From contig JAQFWX010000001.1 of NCBI GenBank assembly GCA_027605045.1, forward strand, positions 2,108,001 to 2,172,000: a DNA stretch of 64,000 bases, in the 5' to 3' direction. Shown here piece by piece: positions 10,915 through 20,808 of the stretch; the stretch's first letter is position 1; the number at the start of each line of letters is the position of its first letter. Below the pieces are notes generated by a model, which made no database searches, was not told the DNA's origin, and worked only from the letters and a program-made list of their open reading frames with translations. A program made the position numbers and the translations under genes. The stretch comes from Phallus indusiatus (Eukaryota; Basidiomycota; Agaricomycetes; Phallales; Phallaceae).

Positions 10915-11960
10915 CTAACCTATGAACACCGATATAGGCATATATAGGCGCTGTAGGTATTCGTAGGCCGGTAGTATAGTCCCCTATTATATTGGTCAGT
11001 TTAGGCCTACATATACCTACAGAATGCTAAAAAATGTGTCCTACAGGAATTTACATAGCGCTACATCAGGCTATATAGGACTATGAGCATTTTTGCGATT
11101 ACAGGATCAATTTTCATTTTCATTCTTTACACATCAATGGCACAAAGGATAGCGTGAAAAAAAATAGTTTATTCGTGCAGTAAATTAAAACATTCCAGTC
11201 TACTACAGTTACTATGTATGTATTTATACTATCCCAATCTTGACCTTCAAGCTCACATCCTCTACCCGGGTTTCGTGCTGAAAAAAAAAGTGAGTAAGGA
11301 AAGCAACCGTTTAAGGAGACACCCACAACAGCCTCCAATTATTTCCCATCTTCAATATTTGTACTGCCACACTGTTGTGATAAGATTAAGCTATACTCAT
11401 TGGTGTTAAGACAAAGACTTACTTATGTGAGAGATTAGAAGGGTGGAGGTGAGTGATGAGAGGCAGGAAACAAGTGTCGGGGAAGAAAAGGGGCCCATGG
11501 CTCCAGCTATATAATTTTTGAAACAAGCGATCACCTGACAAGTTCAAAGACTTGCGCGTTTGTCGGTTATTGAGCTTCGGCTTCGTATCACCGGTACTGG
11601 ACTTGTGTGCATGCAGACTTGGAGTGAGTGGACAGAGACTCCTCACACAACTTTTTCATGGCCTGACAGACGTATTATTATATTTAGCAATATTATATTT
11701 CTTTTTTTTCTTAAGAATAGGTGAAGCAAGATTTTAAAAGAAGAAATAAGTGTGTCACCTGTAGGGGCAATTTGCTAGGTCTGTGTATCACAGACTGAAT
11801 TTCATAAGTCTATGTAGGACCGGCTGAATTAGGCTGAATTTCATAGGTCTGCGTAAGACGAGCTGAATTTTATAGGTCTGTGTAGTACGGACTGAATTAC
11901 ATAGGAGGTCCTAGGAGTCATAGGCGGCCATAGGCACCCGTTCCTACAGAGGACTACCGT
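10915..11960. mobile_element. Possible nested element with TAGG/CCTA repeats
   Basis: Inside the CACTG element, two blocks (10920-11090 and 11760-11950) are rich in TATAGG, GTAGG, CATAGG and CCTAC motifs instead of CAGTGG. The repeats resume CAGTGG type just outside (near 11985). This suggests a second element, with its own subterminal repeats, inserted into the first. Clean terminal inverted repeats and a target duplication were not identified. Confidence 0.4.
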
Positions 11961-12254
11961 AGCCCGGTGGTTTTCCTGATGACTGGGTCAGTGGTGGGTC
12001 AGTGGGTGACAATATTCAGTGGCTCTATACCACTCGGTCTCATGCCAGCAATATACCTTAACCAGTTCATAATTATTTATTTATTTATCAGTGAAAAAAA
12101 ATTTTTTAGTTATTCTAAATTTCTAAGTCTAAGCATGCAGAGCACGTGACGTGACGCGTAGCGCGCTCGCTGGCGGCGTTTCAATCGGAGTTAGAAAATG
12201 ATTGTATGCGCGTGTCATCGTTCTTAAGCACTTCATTTTTTTTCTCCCCCTCTC

Positions 12255-12350
12255 GCCCTCCCACCACCATCCCACCACCATCCCACTACCGTTCACACCG
12301 CCATCCACACCGCCATCCACACCGCCACACCACCATTCCATCTCACCGTC
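12255..12350. repeat. CCACCATCC/CACCGCCATCCA minisatellite
   Basis: Short tandem repeats of CCACCATCC and ACACCGCCATCC types within the transposon interior, in a locally GC-rich patch (about 12130-12470). Several overlapping reading frames open here because of the repeat. None looks like a protein gene. Confidence 0.6.
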
Positions 12351-13931
12351 ATCCAAACCACCGTCTTTTCGTCCACACCTTTCGTCTCCTCCAGAACCGC
12401 CGGTGACGCGCTATTTCGACAGCCGGTCTGTCATCCGATCAACGAAGTGACACAGCGCGGCCAGTAGCCAAGGTGAGTCGGACTCAACTTTATGTTGTGC
12501 ATTACTCATCTCTTATATTACGAGGGATATCGTTGAAGAAGACATTCACACGGCGCGCTTCGCGGGACTTGAGATATGAAGCTGAATGGAAGCGACGGGA
12601 GATAGGAACCAGGTGCAGCTCAGCCAATTGTAGTCTATACGTAGTTATAGTAGTTATAGTCATTTTTTAGCATTTTTTGTATATAAGTTTTATTACAAAT
12701 AAATCACAATTATTTATTATACAATCAGTAATAACACAGTAAGAAGGTGAACGAACGACCGACAAGTGCACTGGCTGAGAAACCGCCAGACTTATCACTG
12801 AACCGTCAGTGGAAAAATGCCACTGAACACCACTGAATTTCAGTGGTTTTTACCACTGAAACGGCGGAAAAACCACTGAAATTCAGTGGTCAGACCACTG
12901 ACAAACCACTGATATTCAGTGGGTCTACTCACTGGGTCACCACTGAGTATCAGTGGCATTCAGTGGCGATTTTTTTCACAGTGATACTGCCTGGGATATC
13001 CGACGTGTCTGTTCGGATTCTTCGGAAGAACACAACGGACTCTGACAGCAGTTTTTCTCTCATTCTGGGATCTGTTTCTAGCATTCCAGGACCCGCCACT
13101 CCAGCTTTAATCAACAGCCTTCCTTGTACTTCCCTCATCGCAATCCGCGTTTACATTGACATTTATCAGACGAATTTGGGTTCAAGCGGTCTCGTTCTGA
13201 CATGTGATGGTGTATGCATAGGTGGAATTTTTGCTACACTAGGTGAGGGTTTAGTGGGCAAGGAATAATCTTTTATCAGCAAATATTTTGAAAAGCACTT
13301 ACTTACGTTAACGTAACAGTGGTATGCATCGGCCCCTTTCTCTTGTTAGGCTTGACATGCAGAAGGATTCGGGGCCGATGGATCAAGGACTGCAATCAAC
13401 GAAACAATTCCCTGGCGGTGATAACGACAATAAATCTTGAGACCTGGAGGAGGTGAATTTGGTTTTCTTTCCCATATCATTCTTGTTATGAATTTCCTAG
13501 ATCACAAACGTCAGTCTCTCATGAGCTTCCAGCCATCCCTCCTCACCTTGGACACCTTTCCATCACTGTACGCTATTACTCACAACCTTCCTGTTGACAA
13601 CGCGTCTCTTGAAGATCAGACGTCCATTGTTACGCCTACAAACTCCAGCTTTGAATCAGCACCAACGTCAGTAACGTCTTTGAATACTGACATTGGTGAA
13701 TTGTTCATACCTGCTACGCCTGTTATGTCAACCATTTCGCTCCCTCCTGTTGATGACCACGATTATCTTCTTCAATATAATCCAGTCTCTTCCAATTACG
13801 AGGAAGATGTCAGCATACAATCCCGCCCCGAGTCCGCGATCGTTAGCGAGGTGGGAGGGATTGAGAACGAGGGCTATAATCCGAACATAAATATGGAACC
13901 GATTGGGAGTTTGGGATTGATATTGGGATAA

Positions 13932-15824
13932 TTGGCAGGAAATGGAAACAGAAATAAGAAGATGAGGGAATTGTGATTTTGAGATAGCAAGGAATTGGAA
14001 ACCGGACGAACAAAAACACAAACGCCATCAGAATTGAAATTGTAGTACGCGTGCATTGCGCAGACACAAAAAACCGGTCCTTTTAAAGCTTGGTGATGAA
14101 ACCTATGTATAAAAAATCAAAAGACTAAATAAAGCTGAATTCAGTATTTATTTTCATATGTACCTCACAATTGTGTGTTCTTACCAGCAATCAAAGAAAG
14201 AGGGTCGCGCGGCAACGAGCGATAAAGGGTTCGACCTGCAGCTGCACAAAAAGAATTCATAGATGCGTCTTGTCGATCGACGGTAACGGATTCCGGAGAG
14301 CATCTATCCGTTGGCCATATGCAATGCTTTAAAAACAGTCAAAAGTGTTACACTAGAAATATCACGGCGTGAATCAGTGATTAACTGAGCAGAACCCGAA
14401 CGAAAGCTTCAACAGACGACATTGGGTCCAACATACCTTTCCATAAAAATGAAGCAAACTCAAATCACCAGTAATTATAACCAATGAATCTTTTTGAACT
14501 CAACGGCGACCGGATTAGCCAGCTGCGTCAAGCCGGGTTTAAGTGCTGTGCGGGGACGCCATGGCTTGAAAGAAAGAGACGGCCCATAGAGCCCACAGGG
14601 ATCCATTCACTGTGACCGCGTGATTGTCACTTTCCTAACGTCCCCCCATCTATCATGATGTTGACATGCGCTGATGTTAACTTGTATCAGACGCAACAAA
14701 AAAAAAAGAGAATGCAACTCGCGGTTTTCAATGTTCAAACGTGCACGTAATCTGTGCGAAACTCACGCTGGAACGCAGACTGCAGAGTCCAAGACTCCAA
14801 GAGGGCGAGCGTTGAAAGCTTTGGTCCTAACTTTGCATTGATGATGGATTGTGTGGCAACAATATCTGTGTGTTGTCTGAAGAGGAATTCGGGAAAAGAG
14901 GCTGCAAGGGCTGACTCCGCACGAAACGCTTTAAAATCCGGTCAAAACGTCTAATGTGGTGAGTAGTTTGCATCATCTTGTCTGATTCTAATGAATGATC
15001 CCCTGCAGCGCAACGGCACTGGTCAATTTATGTGACAAGTGTACACAAATTTAATAATCAAATTCACCATGTTATCAGCTCCTAAAACGCGTACCGGTTT
15101 TTTTTTCAGTTTGTCTCATCTCTTTCCGACTTCTATTATCCGAAACTATTTTCACGCCTATATGGAAATAGAAAGCGCCGTGGCCAACAACAACACACGC
15201 GCGCGCCTATCGTCTTGTTTTACAACCGCCGAACTCAGATTATGGAGAATTATCTCTATGGAACGAAATAGCAATACCAAATATGACGTCGAGCTTTCTA
15301 TATTATTTACGTCCGTTAAAGGGATCAGCCATATGTATCGGATTTGTGACTATTTTTTGGTCAAGCTCTCTTTGTTTGGTTGGAACGTACGTCGTTTTAT
15401 TGATAGTAAACTCGCGGTGGAGTTGGAGAGATTTTCGTTTGCACATGTGAGAGAAGACCCTCATTGTTCTCATTGGATAGACTGATTTAACGCAGCTATA
15501 CATATTCAACTTTTTGGCACTACATAGATACTTGGCGTCCCCGATATTGGCGTCCTAGATATGTAGTTGGCGTTTCCCGATTCAAGGAGCATTCGAGGGT
15601 GGGTGGGTGGCACACCCAGCGTCGTGTGTGTACGCAGATGGCTATTTTTACAGGAAATCTGGTGTTCACGATGATGCGGTGTTCGTGGGAAGAAACATCA
15701 GGTTCTTGTAAGTCGACACTTAACACACATATTTACATTATTGCGTAAATCAATTTAATTAACTCCTTGTATAGAGTTCAAGATGTGCAAATCACTAATC
15801 TTGGGCTTCCAATTGCTTCCAAGA
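13932..15824. repeat. Repeated intergenic DNA between units 2 and 3
   Basis: 13934-14640 copies 5812-6530. 15180-15790 resembles 240-780 and 7200-7740 but is more diverged. No gene supported; the 148-codon frame at 15039-15485 has no counterpart in the sister regions. Confidence 0.55.
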
Positions 15825-16022
15825 TCAAAATTCGAGTTGTAGCCCCTCGCTCGGATTATCATTATTTACCGGTGGATTATCTGGAAAGTGAGGATGTATG
15901 CTATGGTCATTTACCGAGTCAGAGCTGAAGTTGCCTTGAGAATTATGGTCGCTGTTGCTGAGAGGAGGAAGAGGGATAGTGGGAATCGAAGGTGTAGGAG
16001 GCACCGGCAATTCATTGTCGTC

Positions 16023-16704
16023 TGTCACAAAAACCCGGAGGGGTTTATAAACCAACCCGAGTTTATAAACCTTTATAAACTCAATGCAATGTTAATTTGT
16101 ATTTATATTTCAATTTCACAATGCATTTTATTCCCTGTGCAATTTATTTTCGGGTCCTTTCTCCAATAAATGTCCTGCAGCTTCGCCTAAGCTATGATCG
16201 GGTAAAACTCATTCATCGGCTAATCGCTAATCGTCTCCGTAGCATGAAAAAGAGGATGGTCTGTGCGCAAGATCAAGTTTTTATATAAACTCGGAACTTG
16301 GTTAAATTTTCATGTCGCCCTTGTTGCCTCGATTAGTAGTCTAGTAGTAGTAGTAGTAGTAGTAGTAGTATTACTGGTATTAGTAGTAGTAGCAGTAGCA
16401 GTAGCAGTAATAGTAGTTAGTAGTAGTCTAATAGGTAGTGTACTGCTTGTATCGGACTATGTACATCTGTATTTCAATAATATAATATTTTTTATAACTA
16501 CTTTAACATGTGATTCGAGATTAAAGAAAGTCAAGTTCCAAAGAAACATAGTCAAGGCGACGTTGTATTGAAAAACTTGTTGATCTAGTTTATATAACTT
16601 TATAAAAGCTTTGAATTTTTTTCTAATGGTTTATAAACTTCCCCGACGTTTACGCTTTTTTTGGGTTTATAAAGGTTTATAAACCTCTCCAGGTTTTTGT
16701 GACA
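16023..16704. mobile_element. 682-bp non-autonomous DNA transposon (MITE-like) with 5-bp target duplication
   Basis: Inserted in the last exon of copy E. The ends are terminal inverted repeats starting TGTCACAAAAACC, extending about 30 bp through GGAGAGGTTTATAAACC with a few mismatches, with further TTTATAAACC motifs just inside. The element is flanked by the direct repeat TCGTC (16018-16022 and 16705-16709). The empty site can be read in copies A and B. The interior is AT-rich, contains a TAG/CAG trinucleotide microsatellite (about 16335-16425) and codes for nothing recognisable. The superfamily is not assigned. Confidence 0.85.
16335..16430. repeat. TAG/CAG trinucleotide microsatellite
   Basis: Uninterrupted and near-perfect TAG repeats, followed by CAG/TAG mixtures, inside the 682-bp element. 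It generates a false Val-rich reading frame on the plus strand. Confidence 0.85.
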
Positions 16705-17559
16705 TCGTCAATGGATGTGCTCACAGATGTTACCGAGTTTGTGTCTGCGATGCTGAATACTGCTGTGAGTGTCATGTCCGACGAATTATCTTCCGTCCGA
16801 GAATTGGCGTTGACACTCGTAAAGCTGTCAACAGGAGCGTTGTTGTTAGAGTATGGTGGCAGATAATTTTCAGGGTAAGGAGGAAGAGGTGGAAGTTCAA
16901 TGGACGTTTCTGACATTTGTGATCTAGAAACGATTTGAGAGTGTGGGGTTTAGAACTAGAGGGGCAAGTTAATACCTTCTGGGATTAAGTTGTGTTGGTG
17001 TGGTTACAACTGAAGGGTTGGTTCGTCGCTGACCCTCATATTAATATTCAACCCATCTATTCATGTTTCTTCTGCACCCTAAGCCCAGACATATGAAAAG
17101 ACCGAAGGAAAGGCAGGATATCACTTGTCAAACGTCAAGTAATGAACGTGAAGAATGCTTAACGGTGCTCTGACCTATGGCAGCAACAACAGCTCCGGCG
17201 ACGCATACACCGTTGCACGCGAACAGCATCGTACCGTTCGAGCTTGTGGTCCCTTGGTAGTTGTTTCGACGAAGGATCGACTGAGAATTGGAAAGGGTAA
17301 ACGATTCAAAGTTTGCGTTGGCATTGGATAGGTCAGGGGTGCCAGAAACCTGAGGCCGCAGTGTCAGGGTGACGGAGAATGTGGGATTTCCGACATCAAG
17401 AAGGGTCAATGAACCTCTCTGAGGATATTCTGGGTTCGATTGTTCTGTATGTTCACTCAATCTTTGTGTTATCCTGGCTTGGCATCACGTACCAATGTAA
17501 CAGGGTGTAGAGGATCCACGGGTACAGTCTGTTATATCACTTTCTGGAACCGGTGATTA

Positions 17560-19567
17560 TTTAGATGTGTTGTGAAAATTGAGCTTAGGTGAATCTGGGT
17601 AGAAGTGCGTAGCACTGGAAGGTTGAAGGATTCAGATGTTGCGTTATAAGTTTTATACCCGCCAGACTCCTTAGCAAAGTTTCCACGTTAAGGACGAGAT
17701 TTAGATCGCTTGTTTTTAGACCGCTTGCTTTTGGCATTCTTCATCAAAGAAGTGAATTGTAATCAGTGCCAGGCACTTCGATATGGACGGCAGTGTGAAC
17801 CAATCAGAGTTTACGCGCGCGCGCACTTTCGAAGATGGCCACTTGGGCGGCCTGACGAAACGTCAGGATATATCATGGTATCATAGCATATCTACACTCC
17901 GGCGATGAAATGAAAGTCATTTCTTGTAAAACCTTAATAAAAGAAGTGACGGTGGACATCATTACAAGAATCACAGGACTGAGGAATTTTTCATTCGTAA
18001 ACTTTGTTTGCCTTAGTGGGTCGGAAGATATGAATAATCATAATAAACTTATTCTTCATTCTAATCGTGTTTCGAGTATGAGCCTCAAGCACTTTTTTCC
18101 TGATTCAGAACTATAATCTATGGTGCTTCGAATACAATTATTCGTCAGTGCCAGTAGTAATACTGAAAGCTTAATCATGGACTCCGGCGGCTCGTGTTTG
18201 GACGATCATTTTGAAAACACTGCATCGCCTTTTTGAATTTCCAAGATTTTCAACACAGTCACATGGCAACACCATGGCGGTTTCTTTTTTTTTCATTAAG
18301 ACCCTTCGCGTGGGTACACTGATCTAGTACATTAGGTGCAAGTCATGTATCTTAATCGGTTACCAGTACTGTTATTTATAGAACATCAACTGGTGGAGTT
18401 AGACACACAGGTGTCGCTTAGTTGGCATATGTGGGACTGATGGAGTCATGTCCCAAGGCCTCAAGTTAAATACTGTGCTTTTGAGACCTCGTTCCCGAAA
18501 CAGGATGTTTGTGAAAGTTTTCCGGTCGGGTAAAGCCAACATTTTCCATTTCGTTGACGCGCGGGCACTCGAACGGATGACTGATCGAAAGCCTTGAATA
18601 AAGATTCATGGTAGATTTTTCCAGGGTCTGAAGCTTTTGGCGTGTCATGGAAGAGAGGCTTTACATATCGTCTGTGATATGACGCGGAAGATTGGCTATA
18701 TCAATTACATTTTATCGCAAGAAAAGCAAAACCTAAATTACGTGTCAAAGCCCCTTATGTATTTGGAGGTGGCACAAGCTTAAGGAAACAAATAGTTTGA
18801 CCCATTGCGACTCCATAGAAAGGTTTTTTACACGTCGGTATGGGGATCATCACTCAAAATGTGCAAGACAAAATCCATCACCAGCCAAATGCGTTTGGCA
18901 GTACAGGACAGTCAACTTACAAGCGCAGGGTAGCTCCTTTCAATATTTGTTCAAAACCGCAAGTTGATAGCCACTGCTCCATAAGAAAGCTGGAAGATCA
19001 AGCTACTAATGAAAATGGACAGCTGCAGGCAATTTGATAGAGAAGGATAGTGTATGAGATTTCCGCTACACCCGATCGGGCAACTAGTAGCTCACAATTG
19101 AATTTTGAATATTGAACCCGAACCATCGGAAAAAAGACTCTTTTTCCGATGGTTCGGGCTCAATATTCGGACAGGACTTCTTGACGGTACCATCTCACTT
19201 CCATGATGGGCAACTACGCAAATAAATACGTATGGGACCAAGCTACCGGGTTCACAGGATTGTCCCTCTCACCCGCAAAGTATCTCCCCTGATCACCAGT
19301 AGCAACGCGCCAGACAAGGTAGGAGCGATGCATGAGTGTTTCCCATGTTGATGAATAGACGTATGCACAAGTCTTAAGATGGCTCCTGCACCCATATTAT
19401 GACATATTGTGGCAATTGGGAGGAAATCTAATACACTCATAGATTATGACGAAAGAAAATCGGATCCAATAAATTTATTTCTAAAAATGACACTGATAAA
19501 AAATTAGAATAAAGTAAGTGTAAAATCAATTCAAATGGTTTCACCACTTTCGATTCGTTAGGACCAT
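17560..19567. other. Non-coding stretch with a short perfect hairpin
   Basis: No gene supported. About 17610-17690 is the upstream region of copy E, matching the left foldback arm of unit 1. About 18880-18980 matches unit 1 sequence downstream of FAD1. A hairpin with arms of about 28 nt lies at 19107-19168: GAACCCGAACCATCGG on the left, CCGATGGTTCGGGCTC on the right, separated by a run of A and T. It is 400 bp beyond the FAD1 stop codon, too far to be a clear terminator. Confidence 0.55.
19107..19168. repeat. Short inverted repeat, about 28-bp arms
   Basis: Left arm 19107-19134 and right arm 19141-19168 are reverse complements apart from a base or two, with a loop of about 6 nt. It is present only in unit 3. 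Confidence 0.75.
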
Positions 19568-20808
19568 TTATTCATTCGTTCCCTCCCTTTCTGTCATTGA
19601 ATATTGTGGTTTATTGAGTGATTTAAACGATTCAGCCGGATTATCTCGTTCTGGGGCAGGTGTAGGAAGTGCCGAACTGGGGATAAGGGGAAGCCGCGGT
19701 GCAATACTTTTGGATAACGATATGGGTATAGATTCTTGTTGTACAGTCGGTACAGACGGACCACGACCTGCCCTTTCGAGTTTTTCATCCTCCAGTTCAT
19801 ATGCAGGTTTGTAACGACGTGAACTAGAAAGTGGAGTGATATCAGCCTCAACGTCAATGTCGTTATCCGTGTCTTGTTGTTGGATGAGAAGAGCGGGGTT
19901 TGGGAAAGTGTTGTATGTCGATCCTAAAGATGTGTATCTGCGGCAAAAAAAGGTAATTAGTTTATCTGTTGTGATCGATATTGATCGCATACCCGATATC
20001 ATAGAGACTACAATATTCTACATTCAATGTCCGTAAAAAGCTCCAAACGTCCGAATACGACCAATCCAATATAGGATGAACGCGCATGAACGCAGGCCAA
20101 TCGGGATCAGTCGGGTTTGACGTAGACAATCTTCCTATACAAATGATCATTCAAAGGGTTTCACGGATCTAGATATGCCATACCCACCTCCATGTGGATC
20201 TGTTCTTCGTATTCCGATCAATATAGCTTCGACGTTTGGAAAAGCATCCTTGTACGCCCTTAGCGCGTCTTTCATACCAGATTCGCCACTTTGACGAAAT
20301 AAAGTGAGGTTGTACGTTTTTTCCGAGTATGATATAAACGATTCGAGTTTAGGAAATGGAGATGGCGGGAATATGTAGAGCGCTGGTATAGCAGGGTATG
20401 ATACGTCTGTTTCTGTGTTTGAACCGTTGGTCACTGTCGAGCAATGAGAGTGTGTCCGGCGCCAGTTGTATAAAGCGGCCGCATAGAGATGGAGCAAGAC
20501 TGTGCCTGTTTAGTTTGTGAAAGTAAAGTCATGAGTGGATGATTGTGCATTTTGGGATAGGCTGGGAATCGTACAATCTTTGCCGCCATTGAAACTCAGG
20601 GATATCTTCTCTTCTCTGGTATAAAATGTTGAGATAGATCAATTCAAATGCCATGAATAAGGTAACTTTACCCATATTTCTCCAAAGCAGAATAAATTAT
20701 ATCTAATCCTTCCTTCACTCTACGACCTAGATTATTATCTTGTTGTTGAGCCACCGTCAGACAAGCTTCGAGTTGAGTAGGTGATATGGGCGACGATAAC
20801 GGAGTCAT
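19568..20808 (-). CDS. FAD1: FAD synthase (FMN adenylyltransferase), intact copy
   Basis: Transfers AMP from ATP to FMN to make FAD; member of the PAPS reductase-like family used by fungi. Exons 20808-20672, 20615-20575, 20505-20188, 20134-19993 and 19937-19568 give 335 aa with all phases kept. Family motifs are plain: the PP-loop [19 protein letters not shown] formed across intron 2, then [51 protein letters not shown] and the C-terminal [13 protein letters not shown]. The start chosen is the first ATG ([17 protein letters not shown]) in frame; upstream ATGs open only short frames ending before it. The C-terminal 70 residues are a Pro/Ser-rich extension. This is the sole functional copy in the window. 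Confidence 0.93.

Larger units (their letters stand above)
10685..12983. mobile_element. Non-autonomous CACTA/EnSpm-like DNA transposon, 2.3 kb
   Basis: Compared with copy C, 2299 bp are inserted into exon 1 of copy D. The ends are CACTGTGGAAAAAA and TTTTTTTCACAGTG, an imperfect 14-bp inverted repeat, flanked by the 3-bp direct repeat ATA. Both ends are packed with short subterminal repeats of CAGTGG/CCACTG (about 10700-10910 and 12780-12970, plus some near 11985-12035). CACTR ends, 3-bp target duplication and dense subterminal repeats are the known hallmarks of CACTA (EnSpm/CMC) elements. No transposase is seen inside, so it would be mobilised in trans. The exact target-site length (3-5 bp) is ambiguous because TATAC/GATAC also flanks shorter ends. 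Confidence 0.75.
10601..13931 (+). pseudogene. Membrane-protein paralog copy D, interrupted by a transposon
   Basis: Sister of the intact gene at 4781-5809. Exon 1 starts at 10601 (MSPISNNGGSR) and is cut after ANI by a 2.3-kb element at 10685-12983; homology resumes at 12984. The TM exon (about 13170-13245) and the exon with the basic patch (about 13316-13443) are well preserved. The last exon lacks 2 bp relative to copy C (CTTGGACACC against CTTGGAGACACC), shifting frame unless another acceptor is used. It retains the SLGLILG end. Confidence 0.8.
7200..14640. repeat. Tandem repeat unit 2
   Basis: Second copy of the unit described for 240-7200, enlarged by a 2.3-kb transposon and a foldback. 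It contains membrane-protein copy B, a 3'-truncated FAD1 pseudogene and the broken paralog D. The gene A start (1808) and gene B start (8821) are about 7.0 kb apart, which gives the unit length before insertions. Confidence 0.75.
15825..17559 (-). pseudogene. Membrane-protein copy E, broken by a 682-bp element
   Basis: Homologous to copies A and B over all exons. Its exon 2 encodes NPEYPQRGSLTLLDVGNPTF and the membrane segment (CNGVCVAGAVVAAIG). The last exon keeps the paired motif (PPLPPYPEN, YLPPYSNN) and the GLQLEF end. Two lesions are visible: the position of the start ATG of copy B reads TAA here (17559-17557), and the last exon is split by an insertion at 16023-16704. No alternative ATG in frame upstream was found. 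Confidence 0.8.

Noticed and set aside
12202..12450. Pro/His/Ser-rich frames on the plus strand
   Set aside because: Produced by the CCACCATCC minisatellite inside the transposon.
16263..16571. Val-rich 102-codon frame
   Set aside because: Produced by the TAG/CAG microsatellite within the 682-bp element.
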